A DNA stretch of 39,703 bases from JBEHWX01 sp048498995 (GTDB lineage: Bacteria > Bacteroidota > Ignavibacteria > OLB7). Shown here piece after piece: positions 17,316 to 26,540 of this stretch. The DNA lies in NCBI GenBank assembly GCA_048498995.1, contig JBEHWX010000055.1, forward strand, positions 1 through 39,703. Direction: 5' to 3'. Both the position numbers and the translations under genes were made by a program. The notes beneath the pieces were generated by a model, which saw only the letters and a list, made by a program, of their open reading frames with translations, searched no databases and had not been told where the DNA came from. Each line of letters opens with the position of its first letter. Position 1 is the stretch's first letter.

Positions 17316-18506
17316 ATGAGCACAAACACCGAGAAGTATAAGGGCAATATCATACAGGTATTGCTCTTCTTGGGGATTCTGGCCTTGACCACGTTCGCCT
17401 TCCAGAACCTCATCATCAAGCCGCTCTTCAAGAAGGCGATGGTGGGACTGTTCGCTCCTCCGGAGCTTCAGGCGAAGTATCAGGGTGGTGACGTCCTCAC
17501 CAACGAAGACTTCATCTTCGACGCCTCCAACCGCGCCGTCCTTGCCGGACCGAACGCCACGTACGAGAAGTCGGCCGGCGAGTGGGTGATCCGCGCCGAG
17601 AAGCTCGGTGAGGATCCGATCCGCATCCAGCCGTGGATCACCTTCGGCATCTTCTCCCTCTTCGCCGGCTTCATCATCGCCGTGCTCGTCACCTCGATGC
17701 TCCCGCGTCAGATCGGCTACGTCTCCAACAAGATCGAGCGCGAGATCGACAGCACCGTCGACCGCATCGACGAGCAGACCGGCGACAAGCTCACGCGCGA
17801 CGAGATCGAGCGGATCACCGCTCCGAACTACAAGATCAAGTCGGACGAGGTGAAGGCGATCAACACCGAGTTCGGTCCGGTGATCGTCAACGAGATCAAG
17901 GACGTCCAGAACGCCAAGCGCTGGATGCGGAACAAGCTCCTCGTCTTCAAGGGACTGCGTCTGTACATGACGCGTCACTTCGCCGAGAAGTACGCCAACA
18001 ACGTTCAGGGCTTCGCCTACGGTGGCGCCGCCATCCTGATCGTGGTGATCGGTATCCGCGGTCTGAAGTTCATTCCGCCGACCCAGCCGTCGGTCCTGCT
18101 CGCGGCCATCACGCTCGAGTTCACGATGCTCACGCTTCTGGCCGTCACCCTCTTCTACACCGAGGAGGAGCAGCGCATGGACAAGCTGATGCGCAACCTC
18201 GAGGAGAGCTCCGAGGGTCAGAAGTACGAGCTGATCAACCTGGTGCGCGCCTCGCAGCAGCAGCAGCGTGACCTGGCCGCGATGGTCGACTACATCCAGC
18301 GCCAGACGGACAACCTCCAGCGCATGGCCGACGCCCTCACCGGCGCCAACCGCGAGTACATCGTCCAGGTGGCGCAGCGCGCCGTGGCCGAGTACGTGAC
18401 CAAGGAGACGAGCATGGAGATCACCGAGAAGGTGATCCGCGAGAAGATCGACTCCGCGCTTTCGCAGATGTTCGGCGGCGACTCCAGCAAGCAGCTCGGA
18501 TCGTAA
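17316..18506 (+). CDS. Four-helix membrane protein with C-terminal coiled coil, function unknown
   Basis: I do not recognise the family. The 396-residue protein has probable membrane helices at about 12-32, 106-128, 233-252 and 259-281. Soluble regions lie at 33-105 and 129-232 (highly charged), and a Gln-rich, probably coiled-coil C-terminal part spans 282-385. There is no signal peptidase site and no enzymatic motif. GAGGA lies 10 nt before the ATG. The gene uses more GGT and CGT codons than its neighbours, suggesting high expression. It stands alone, with a long leader upstream and a strong terminator downstream. A scaffold, sensor or motor-stator-like envelope protein is possible, but nothing proves it. 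Confidence 0.85.
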   Translation: MSTNTEKYKGNIIQVLLFLGILALTTFAFQNLIIKPLFKKAMVGLFAPPELQAKYQGGDVLTNEDFIFDASNRAVLAGPNATYEKSAGEWVIRAEKLGEDPIRIQPWITFGIFSLFAGFIIAVLVTSMLPRQIGYVSNKIEREIDSTVDRIDEQTGDKLTRDEIERITAPNYKIKSDEVKAINTEFGPVIVNEIKDVQNAKRWMRNKLLVFKGLRLYMTRHFAEKYANNVQGFAYGGAAILIVVIGIRGLKFIPPTQPSVLLAAITLEFTMLTLLAVTLFYTEEEQRMDKLMRNLEESSEGQKYELINLVRASQQQQRDLAAMVDYIQRQTDNLQRMADALTGANREYIVQVAQRAVAEYVTKETSMEITEKVIREKIDSALSQMFGGDSSKQLGS

Positions 18507-18539
18507 TCCCGCGCATCTCCTGTCCGACGTCAAATGGCA

Positions 18540-18576
18540 CGGGCGGGCATCCTCTCCAGGATGTCCGCCCGTTTTC
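18540..18576 (+). terminator. Strong intrinsic terminator of the 17316 gene
   Basis: The arms at 18540-18553 and 18558-18571 form a 14-bp stem with one G-T pair and a CTCC loop, followed by TTTT (18572-18575). It begins 34 nt after the stop codon and also separates this gene from the convergent miaA. Confidence 0.85.
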
Positions 18577-18621
18577 TATGGATCCCATTCTCATCCCGCG
18601 CGCGACTTCGCCTGGTGCTTA

Positions 18622-19569
18622 TCAGGAATCGGGTGTCGGGATGGCGCGTTCGTACCAGGCGCGCATGGCGGCCGGATCGGGAGCGTCGATCCAGGTCACA
18701 TCCGGCACGCGGCGGAACCAGGTCATCTGCCGCTTGGCGTAGCGCCGCGAGGATTGCTGCATCAGCTCCACGGCACGATCCCACGACACCTCTCCCCTGA
18801 GCCACGCGATCATCTCCACGTAGCCGACCGTCTTCAGCCCCGGCGCCTCCTCCGGAATCCCTGAGGCGAGCAGCCGCTCCACCTCCCCGACCAGCCCCTG
18901 CTCGATCATCTCCAGCACCCGCCGATCGATCCGATCGTAGAGGAGCTTCCGCTCCGGGGCGATCCCGAGATACGACGGCTCCCACGGCGACGCCCCCTCC
19001 GACTCATCGCCGGCGAGAAATCGGCTGTAGGGGGTTCCGGTCTGATACCAGCAGGCGAGGGCGCGGAGGGTCTTGACGAGGTTGTGCGGTGAATGCGCGG
19101 CGGCGGCGGCCGGATCGATCGCGGCAAGCTCGCGATGGAGCGCCTCCCCTCCCTCGGCCGCGGCGCGACGCTCGAGTCCGGCGAGGATCGCCTGATCGAC
19201 CGGCGGGGCTCCGAGTCCCTCGAAGAGGGCTTTCACGTAGAAGCCGGAGCCGCCGACCACGAGCGGAATGCCGCCGCGCCCGATGATCCCGGCGATCGCC
19301 GAGGAGGCCCGTTCGGCGTAGACGCCGGCCGAGTAGAGCTGGTCCGGCGTCGCCACGTCGATCATGTGATGCGGAACGGCCGCGAGCTCGGCCGGCGAGG
19401 GCTTGGCGGTGCCGATATCCATCCCGATGTAGATCTGCCGGGAGTCGGCGGAAACGATTTCGATGCGCGGATCGGCGGCGGCCAGATCGAGCGCGGCGCG
19501 CGTCTTGCCGGCCGCGGTCGGGCCCACGATCACCGGGACGCGCCGGCGGCGGGAATCCTCCGGGCTCAC
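18622..19569 (-). CDS. miaA: tRNA dimethylallyltransferase MiaA
   Basis: This 315-residue enzyme adds a dimethylallyl group to A37 of tRNAs that read codons starting with U, including tRNA-Ser(UGA) as found at 39517. The P-loop GPTAAGKT is at 16-23, SADSRQIY at 39-46, and the family's DIGTAKPS, then HHMIDV, then YSAGVYAE, then VGGSGFYVKAL blocks follow in order. The C-terminal SSRRYAKRQMTWFRR is the tRNA-binding end. Its start overlaps the stop of pcm by 4 nt (ATGA), showing translational coupling in the phoH-cdaA-pcm-miaA cluster. Confidence 0.95.
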   Translation of the reverse strand: MSPEDSRRRRVPVIVGPTAAGKTRAALDLAAADPRIEIVSADSRQIYIGMDIGTAKPSPAELAAVPHHMIDVATPDQLYSAGVYAERASSAIAGIIGRGGIPLVVGGSGFYVKALFEGLGAPPVDQAILAGLERRAAAEGGEALHRELAAIDPAAAAAHSPHNLVKTLRALACWYQTGTPYSRFLAGDESEGASPWEPSYLGIAPERKLLYDRIDRRVLEMIEQGLVGEVERLLASGIPEEAPGLKTVGYVEMIAWLRGEVSWDRAVELMQQSSRRYAKRQMTWFRRVPDVTWIDAPDPAAMRAWYERAIPTPDS

Positions 19570-20249
19570 CGCCGCTGAAACTCCCTGGGAGCCTCGTCCT
19601 TACTCCACGCGTTCCGGCCGATCAGCGGCACGAACTTGAATTCGCCGTGCTCGAAGACATCGTACTGGTTCGTGTCGCCGAGGCGGATCACCACCTGCAT
19701 CATCTGCGCGCTCTGATCGCCGATCGGGATCACCAGGCGTCCATCCGGCGCGAGCTGCTTCAGGAGCGCGCCCGGAATGGTCGGCGCCCCGGCGGTGACG
19801 ATGATCCGGTCGTACGGCGCGTATGTGCTCCAGCCGACGCTCCCGTCGCCGAGATGGGTGGCGACGTTGCAGCCGACGCGCCCGAGGCTTTCGCGGGCGA
19901 TCTGGAGCAGCTCCACGTGACGCTCGATGGTGAAGACGCGAAGCCCGAGGAACGAGAGGATCGCGGCCTGATAGCCGCTTCCGGTGCCGATCTCGAGGAC
20001 GCTCATCCCCGGCTCGAACTCCAGAAGCTCGGTCATCATCGCCACCGTGAACGGCTGCGAGATCGTCTGGCCGCAGGCGATCGGCAGGGCATCGTCATCA
20101 TAGGCCCGGTTGCGGAAGCTCGGCGAGACGAACTCCTCCCGGGGCACCATGGCGATGGCGTGCAGGACGCGCTCGTCACGGATGCCACGCTGGCGGAGGG
20201 ATTCGGCCAGCGCGTAGCGCGCCTGCTGTGTCTGAACATACGGTTGCAT
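19566..20249 (-). CDS. pcm: Protein-L-isoaspartate O-methyltransferase Pcm
   Basis: The 227-residue cytoplasmic enzyme methylates isoaspartyl residues of ageing proteins using S-adenosylmethionine, starting their repair. VPREEFV (35-41), a QTISQPF block (61-67) and the SAM-binding VLEIGTGSGYQAAIL (84-98) are the family motifs, and the length is typical. AGAGGA stands about 10 nt before the ATG. It lies 21 nt after cdaA and overlaps miaA by 4 nt. Confidence 0.95.
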   Translation of the reverse strand: MQPYVQTQQARYALAESLRQRGIRDERVLHAIAMVPREEFVSPSFRNRAYDDDALPIACGQTISQPFTVAMMTELLEFEPGMSVLEIGTGSGYQAAILSFLGLRVFTIERHVELLQIARESLGRVGCNVATHLGDGSVGWSTYAPYDRIIVTAGAPTIPGALLKQLAPDGRLVIPIGDQSAQMMQVVIRLGDTNQYDVFEHGEFKFVPLIGRNAWSKDEAPREFQRR

Positions 20250-20270
20250 GACTCTTCGGTCCTCTCTCCC

Positions 20271-21170
20271 TTATCCTCGTTTTGTCGGATCGCCCATGGA
20301 TGTCCCCTGCTGGCGCGTCTGGCGGGTTCCGCCGCGCGAGGGACCTCGCAGGAGCGAGCGGAACGTGTGCCGCTCCTTGCGGCGGATGTCGGCCACGCCG
20401 AGCGCCTCGATCAGCGCCAGGCGGAGCGTATCGACCGACTGGTTGTAGTAGAGCTTCCCCTCGCGGGCGTAGCTGATGTTGCTGTTCTCCTCGCTGACGA
20501 TGATCACGAAGACATCGGCCATCTCGCTGATGCCGAGCCCGGCGCGATGCCGGGTGCCGAGGAGGATGCCGCCGTAATGCGTGGTCGAGCTGTGCGGAAG
20601 GATCACGCGGGCCCATCGGATCTCCTCGCCGGTCACCACCACCGCCCCATCGTGCAGCGGCGCCTTCGGGTTGAAGATCGAGACGAGCATCTCCTTGGTC
20701 AGCTTGGCGTCGATCGGAACGCCGGTATCGACCGAGAAGGAGATGTCGGTGCGAAGCGTGACGACGATGAGCAGGCCGAAGCGGCGGAGGGAGACTTCCT
20801 CGGCCGCCGAGACCAGCTCATCGATCGCGCGGTTGACGTCGTAGCGCTCCAGCGAGCCGATCAGCCCTCGTCGGCCGACCAGCAGCAGGATACGTCGGAG
20901 CTCGGGCTGGAAGATGATGATCAGCGCGATCACCCACACGTCGCCGACGGTGCGGAGGATCCAGCTCAGCAGCTTCATGTCCAGCGTGCGGCTGATGAAG
21001 CTGACGGCGATGATCAGGATCAGGCCGATGAAGATCTGCGCGGCGATCGTGCCGCGCATCACCGAGTAGAGTCGGTAGAGAACGAACGTCACGATCACGA
21101 TGTCGATCATGTCGACGATCGTGACCTCGAGGAACCCGAGCCGGAAGAGGACGAACGAGATATTCTCCAT
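20271..21170 (-). CDS. cdaA: Diadenylate cyclase CdaA (c-di-AMP synthase)
   Basis: The 299-residue membrane enzyme makes c-di-AMP from two ATP. Three N-terminal membrane helices (about 13-34, 40-60 and 74-88) precede a DAC domain with the catalytic LHDGAVV (DGA 174-176) and GTRHRAGLGISE (RHR 207-209). The second small residue after RHR is Gly where many homologues have Ala. A basic C-terminal tail of about 40 residues (SRGGTRQTRQQ) follows the domain. In many bacteria cdaA is followed by cdaR and glmM; here it is instead between phoH and pcm, with gaps of 20 and 21 nt, so the usual regulator is absent from this locus. Confidence 0.94.
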   Translation of the reverse strand: MENISFVLFRLGFLEVTIVDMIDIVIVTFVLYRLYSVMRGTIAAQIFIGLILIIAVSFISRTLDMKLLSWILRTVGDVWVIALIIIFQPELRRILLLVGRRGLIGSLERYDVNRAIDELVSAAEEVSLRRFGLLIVVTLRTDISFSVDTGVPIDAKLTKEMLVSIFNPKAPLHDGAVVVTGEEIRWARVILPHSSTTHYGGILLGTRHRAGLGISEMADVFVIIVSEENSNISYAREGKLYYNQSVDTLRLALIEALGVADIRRKERHTFRSLLRGPSRGGTRQTRQQGTSMGDPTKRG

Positions 21171-21190
21171 CGGTACCTATGGGCCGGAGG

Positions 21191-22162
21191 TCAGAGTCCG
21201 CCGGTGACGCCGTGCTTCTCGTAGGCGCTGATGATCTCCTTGACCAGCCGATGGCGCACCACGTCGGCCTTGTCGAAGTAGATGAAGCCGATGCCGTCGA
21301 TCCCCTGGAGGATCTGCTCGGCCTGCACCAGCCCGCTCTCCACGTTGCGCGGCAGGTCGATCTGGGTCAGGTCACCGGTGATGATCGCCCGGCTGTTGGC
21401 GCCGAGGCGGGTGAGGAACATCTTCATCTGCATCGTCGTGGCGTTCTGCGCCTCGTCGAGAATCACGAACGCGTTGTTGAGCGTACGTCCGCGCATGTAG
21501 GCCAGCGGCACCACCTCGATCCCCCGCTTCTCCATCATGCCGCGGAGCTTCTCCGATGGCATCATGTCGTCCAGCGCGTCGTAGAGGGGGCGCAGATAGG
21601 GATCGATCTTCTCCTCCAGGCCACCCGGGAGGAATCCGAGGCTCTCCCCCGCCTCCACCGCCGGGCGCGCCAGCACGAGCTTGGTCACCTCCCGGTTCCG
21701 GAAGGCGGCCACCGCCATCGCCACGGCCAGGTAGGTCTTGCCGGTGCCGGCCGGGCCGATCGCGAAGACGATGTCGTTGTCGCGGACGGTACGGTAATAT
21801 TCCTTCTGCTTCTCGTTGCGCGCCTTGACGACATTGTCCTTGGCGAAGAGGATCACCTCGTCGAGGTTCTGTCCCTGGAGCTGCGCCGGTTCGGGGCGCC
21901 CTCCGGAAACGAGGTCGACGATCATCTCCACATCCTTCGGAACCAGGGAGCCATTGCGCTGCACCATGTAGATCATCTCGTTGATGATCTTCTCGATCGA
22001 GGCGACCTCGGCCGGCTCGCCGCGGAGCGTGACGGTATCGCCGCGCACGGTGATCGTGGTATCGAAGCGGCTTTCGAGGACCGCGAGATTCGTGTCATTG
22101 AAGCCGAGGAACGCCAGTTGGTCGATTCCTCCGAGTTTGACTTTACGTTCGACTATCTCCAT
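21191..22162 (-). CDS. phoH: PhoH family ATPase
   Basis: The 323-residue protein has an N-terminal KH-like RNA-binding region (about 25-85) and a PhoH ATPase domain. Walker A GPAGTGKT is at 136-143, RPAVEAGESLGFLPG follows, and Walker B is in FVILDEAQN. The family member YbeZ/PhoL works with the RNase YbeY in RNA maturation, but no ybeY is in the window. It is first in the phoH-cdaA-pcm-miaA cluster. A -7-like TATCTTCC ends 5 nt before the ATG, so the mRNA may start at or very near the start codon; there is no Shine-Dalgarno. Confidence 0.93.
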   Translation of the reverse strand: MEIVERKVKLGGIDQLAFLGFNDTNLAVLESRFDTTITVRGDTVTLRGEPAEVASIEKIINEMIYMVQRNGSLVPKDVEMIVDLVSGGRPEPAQLQGQNLDEVILFAKDNVVKARNEKQKEYYRTVRDNDIVFAIGPAGTGKTYLAVAMAVAAFRNREVTKLVLARPAVEAGESLGFLPGGLEEKIDPYLRPLYDALDDMMPSEKLRGMMEKRGIEVVPLAYMRGRTLNNAFVILDEAQNATTMQMKMFLTRLGANSRAIITGDLTQIDLPRNVESGLVQAEQILQGIDGIGFIYFDKADVVRHRLVKEIISAYEKHGVTGGL

Positions 22163-22165
22163 ATG

Positions 22166-22175
22166 CCGGAAGATA
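22166..22175 (-). promoter_or_regulatory. -7 element of the phoH operon, abutting the start codon
   Basis: TATCTTCCGG on the minus strand, including its CGG tail, ends 3 nt before the phoH ATG at 22162. It matches the local TAnnTTnCGG pattern. No clear -33 element is seen at 19-21 nt upstream. Confidence 0.4.
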
Positions 22176-22209
22176 TTGAAAATCAGGCGCTTTCCTGCCG
22201 TTTGGCCCG

Positions 22210-22259
22210 AAAAAACGCGAAAAGCTCTTCGGAGCGGACGCGTCCGAAGAGCTTTTCGC
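22210..22259 (-). terminator. Strong intrinsic terminator of the lipoprotein/LysM operon
   Basis: On the minus strand GCGAAAAGCTCTTCGGA and its exact reverse complement form a 17-bp stem (22243-22259 with 22217-22233), followed by six T residues at 22210-22215. It lies 67 nt after the LysM gene stop and just before the phoH promoter, insulating the two operons. Confidence 0.9.
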
Positions 22260-22325
22260 CATGATGATCGTCGTAACGTCGATCAGGGGCCTCCCAGCGC
22301 ACGTGATGCGCGGGGCGCTCCGGGA

Positions 22326-23141
22326 TCAACGGCTGCCGCTGCCCGCCTCCTGCTGCTCGACCTGCTGGGTGCGCTCGGCAGGAGCGCGGCGGGTCGAGGC
22401 CATCCTCTTCTTGCGGTAGTAGAGACGCTCGGCGCGAAGCTCGGCGTCATTCTTCGGTCCGGCCGGCGGGATCGTCAGAACCTGGCCGGGGAAGATGACG
22501 TCCGGATTGCGAATCTGCTCGGCATTAGCCTGCCAAATCTTGGGCCACATGAACGGATCGCCGTAGATCTGGTCCTTGGCCGAGATGTTCCAGAGGCAGT
22601 CGCGGTCCTTGGCCCAGGTGCCGACCGTGTAGGTATTGCTGGTCACGGTGCGGCGCAGGCCACGGATCTCGCGGGCCAGGTCGATGATGCGATTGTAGAA
22701 CTCCGGAAGCAGGGAGATCTTCTCGCGGCGCAGCGCGTTGAGCGAGCCCTCGAGCGAGTCGATCTCCTTGTTCATCTTCGAGAGCTGATCGTCGCCGAGG
22801 CGCCCCATCTCGCGGGTGCGGCTCTCGATGCGTCCGAGGCGCTCGCGGAAGTTGGCAACGTCGGCATCGGTGGCGCCGACCAGCGCGTACAGGTCGCGAT
22901 TGCAGTTGGCCAGATCCGTTCCGGCCTGCGTCAGCTGGCCGTTGAGGGTGTTGATCTCGTTATTGATCGCGTCCAGGCGGCTCTGCAGTCCGTTGACGCG
23001 ATTGGTGAAATCGGTGATGCGGATCTGCGCCTCCTCCTTGGTCAGCTCGGCGTCCGGCTTGTTCGGATCGACGATCGGCGGCTGCGCGAGGGCCGGCGTG
23101 GCGATCAGGGCGGCGGCCATGGTCAGAAGAAGTCTCTTCAT
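22326..23141 (-). CDS. Periplasmic coiled-coil protein with LysM domain
   Basis: The 271-residue exported protein has a signal peptide ending ALA-Q (about residue 19) and long helical heptads at 33-165. A LysM domain follows at about 170-225 (YTVGTWAKDRDCLWNISA to FPGQVLTIP). LysM binds peptidoglycan. The tail is basic and Gln-rich. C80, in LANCNRD at the end of the first helix, is matched by CN at the end of the helix in the lipoprotein encoded just upstream, and the two helices look alike. A role in anchoring the outer membrane to the wall, or in spacing, is a reasonable inference. It lies 37 nt after the lipoprotein gene and is followed by a strong terminator. Confidence 0.82.
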   Translation of the reverse strand: MKRLLLTMAAALIATPALAQPPIVDPNKPDAELTKEEAQIRITDFTNRVNGLQSRLDAINNEINTLNGQLTQAGTDLANCNRDLYALVGATDADVANFRERLGRIESRTREMGRLGDDQLSKMNKEIDSLEGSLNALRREKISLLPEFYNRIIDLAREIRGLRRTVTSNTYTVGTWAKDRDCLWNISAKDQIYGDPFMWPKIWQANAEQIRNPDVIFPGQVLTIPPAGPKNDAELRAERLYYRKKRMASTRRAPAERTQQVEQQEAGSGSR

Positions 23142-23178
23142 CTCGTTCTATCTCCAGTGTTTGTTCTACCCTACTGTG

Positions 23179-23517
23179 TTACTTGCCCCGACCGCCGCGA
23201 GGGGCCGAGGGAACCGTGGTCGGGACCGTGTCCGCCCAATCCGGCCAGACGTTCGGCCACTGCTGGAGCTTCCCTTGAACGAACTGCTTGTTGGTATTGC
23301 ACCGATCGAGCTCGGCACGACGCGCGCTCACCTCGCCCTGGAGACGGCTTCTGTCACTCTCGCGCGTACGGATCTGCTGGTTGAGCGTCTGCTCCCGCTG
23401 ACGGAGATCGCGTAGCTGCGCCAACTGTTCCTCGGTGATCTTGCTGGAACAGCTTGCAAGCGTTGCCATGCTCACCACGGAGAGGGCGAGCATTCCAAGC
23501 TGCATTGATCGCTTCAT
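23179..23517 (-). CDS. Small coiled-coil lipoprotein
   Basis: The 112-residue protein has a signal peptide with lipobox TLASC (C23), a charged helix at about 27-85 with heptad-like leucines, a second cysteine C73 in DRCNTNK, and a Pro/Thr-rich then Gly/Arg-rich tail. I do not recognise a named family. The ATG at 23517 is chosen because GAGGAGG lies about 7 nt upstream and the signal peptide begins MKRSMQL; the frame stays open further upstream to no purpose. It leads a two-gene operon with the LysM protein, whose N-terminal helix it resembles. Confidence 0.75.
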   Translation of the reverse strand: MKRSMQLGMLALSVVSMATLASCSSKITEEQLAQLRDLRQREQTLNQQIRTRESDRSRLQGEVSARRAELDRCNTNKQFVQGKLQQWPNVWPDWADTVPTTVPSAPRGGRGK

Positions 23518-23720
23518 TAATGATCCTCCTCGGTTTGACATTCCATGTATCTGGGAGTATGCTGCGCGCATCAGACGTCGGTGTCTCTCCCATTCCTGCT
23601 GCGGTCGCGGCGCCCATCGCCTCGAGATATGAGGTCGGAAGGCCGGTCGGATTCCCGGAGCACTCAGTGGCGCATCTCCGATATCGGCGCCGTCGCAACG
23701 CGTGCGAGGGGTCTATCGCG

Positions 23721-23751
23721 TCAATTTACCAAAATTCGGCAATCGACCAGA
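23721..23751 (-). promoter_or_regulatory. Possible promoter of the lipoprotein/LysM operon
   Basis: On the minus strand TCTG (23748-23751) precedes TAAATTGA (23721-23728) by 19 nt within an AT-rich patch (23718-23765), the only one in this 464-nt gap. It would give a leader of about 200 nt. Nothing else was recognised in 23518-23800. Confidence 0.35.
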
Positions 23752-23803
23752 AAAACTACTCGTAAAACGGGGCCGCGGCGGAGAAAGTTAGCTGATAACG
23801 AAA

Positions 23804-23834
23804 CGGCGCGCCGGAATCGATCCACGGCGCGCCG
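23804..23834 (-). terminator. Hairpin terminator of the ABC exporter operon
   Basis: Two copies of the palindrome CGGCGCGCCG (23804-23813 and 23825-23834) can pair with each other around an 11-nt loop. On the minus strand TTTCGTT follows. It lies about 150 nt after the last permease gene. Confidence 0.5.
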
Positions 23835-23981
23835 CTGGTATACATTGCGATATCTCATCCGGATCCCCTTCTCCCCCCTCCGCGCCCCCTCGATGTCGGG
23901 AGCATCTCCCCCGGAGCCCGCATCACCGCTGGCGATCGGCCCGCGTGGCCGACCTCGGCTAGCCTCCCGTGCCGGCGCCGA

Positions 23982-25211
<1,230 letters not shown>

Positions 25212-25235
25212 GATGCTTCCCCTTCGAACTCTGAA

Positions 25236-26471
25236 TTAGTCTGCGCGGAGTGCCTCGACCGGATCGAGCCTGGATGCGCGGAAGGCCGGGATGATGCCGG
25301 CCAGCACGCCGACGGCCACCGACACGAAGACCGCGAACGCCACCTGCGAGGCCGGAACCGTCGTCGTCAGCAGCGTGGTGTCGAGCATCCCCGGCAGCCA
25401 CGCGGCGATGGTCGATGTGATGGCGAAGGCGATCACCGCGCCGATGCCGCAGAGAATCACCGACTCGACGAGGAACTGGATCAGGATGCTCCGGCGCGTG
25501 GCGCCAACCGCCTTCCGGATGCCGATCTCCTTGGTCCGCTCCGTCACCGAGACGAACATGATGTTCATGATGCCGATCGAGCCGACGAGGAAGGAGAGCC
25601 CGGTCATCGCGAGGCCGACCGCCCAGACCACCACCCGGAGCTGATCGGTCTGACGGCGGAACTGCTCCTGCGTGTTGACCGCGAAGTCATCCTTCGTTCC
25701 GGGCGGGAGCGAACGGACCTCGCGCATCACGCCGATCGTCTCGTAGCGCACATCCTCCATCTTGTCGACGCCGCCGGCCTTCACGGTGATGGTCACCGAG
25801 GAGGCGCGGGTGCCGAACAGGCCGTAGAAGCGCTTGATCGGGATGATCACCTCGTTATCGACGAAGTCGGCGCCGAGCGCGCCACGCTTCGGGAGCGATC
25901 CGATCACCGTGAACGGGATGCCGTTGATCTTGATCGTGCGGCCGATCGGGTCGGCCTCGCCGAACAGATTCTGCCTCACGTTGTAGGCGATCACCACCTG
26001 GAGGCCGCCGGCCTCATCCTCCTGCTCGTTGAAGAACCGCCCGTCAGAGAGCTTGCCGCCGAGAATGTTCACGTAGTCCGCGGTGGTGCCGACGACGGAG
26101 GGACCCGAGACGAGCTCCTGGTCGCCGTAGCGGATCGAGGCGCGTCCGCTCTGCACGGTCGGCACCACGGACTCCGCGGTCTTGATGCGGTCCTTCACGC
26201 GGACGTAGGTCGCGAAGGTGATGTCCCTCCTGTTCCGGCTTTCGAGCCAGTCGGTCTGCCCAGTCCAGTCGTACTTGTCGACATAGAGCACGTCGTCGCC
26301 GAAGATCGAGAGCGTCTGCTCGACGGCGTTGTCGAGGCCGGAGAGCGCCCATCCCATCAGCAGCACGGTCGTGATGCCGATCACGACGCCGAGGGTCGTC
26401 AGCACCGCGCGCAGCTTGTTCGCGGTCAGCGCCGCGATCGCCATCTTGAAGCTTTCGATCAGTTGCGTCAT
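25236..26471 (-). CDS. MacB/FtsX-type ABC transporter permease, second subunit
   Basis: This 411-residue permease shares the architecture of its neighbour: N-terminal helix, periplasmic MacB-PCD domain, three C-terminal helices, TERTKEIGIRKAVGAT, and the ending SRLDPVEALRAD. The two periplasmic domains differ clearly, so the pair probably forms a heterodimer and not two interchangeable subunits. The gene lies 69 nt after the ATPase gene and 24 nt before the other permease. Confidence 0.9.
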   Translation of the reverse strand: MTQLIESFKMAIAALTANKLRAVLTTLGVVIGITTVLLMGWALSGLDNAVEQTLSIFGDDVLYVDKYDWTGQTDWLESRNRRDITFATYVRVKDRIKTAESVVPTVQSGRASIRYGDQELVSGPSVVGTTADYVNILGGKLSDGRFFNEQEDEAGGLQVVIAYNVRQNLFGEADPIGRTIKINGIPFTVIGSLPKRGALGADFVDNEVIIPIKRFYGLFGTRASSVTITVKAGGVDKMEDVRYETIGVMREVRSLPPGTKDDFAVNTQEQFRRQTDQLRVVVWAVGLAMTGLSFLVGSIGIMNIMFVSVTERTKEIGIRKAVGATRRSILIQFLVESVILCGIGAVIAFAITSTIAAWLPGMLDTTLLTTTVPASQVAFAVFVSVAVGVLAGIIPAFRASRLDPVEALRAD

Positions 26472-26540
26472 GGGTCGAGAAGAGAGTGTCGTGCCGCGCT
26501 TCTACAGTCGTATCATCGGACTTGGGGGCGTGGGCCGGCC

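Noticed and set aside
16739..17431. Minus-strand open frame of 230 codons between ssb and the 17316 gene
   Set aside because: Overlaps a convincing plus-strand gene, promoter and repeats; no motif.
22210..22259. Possible ncRNA gene in the hairpin between phoH and the LysM gene
   Set aside because: A perfect stem followed by a T-run is fully explained as an intrinsic terminator.
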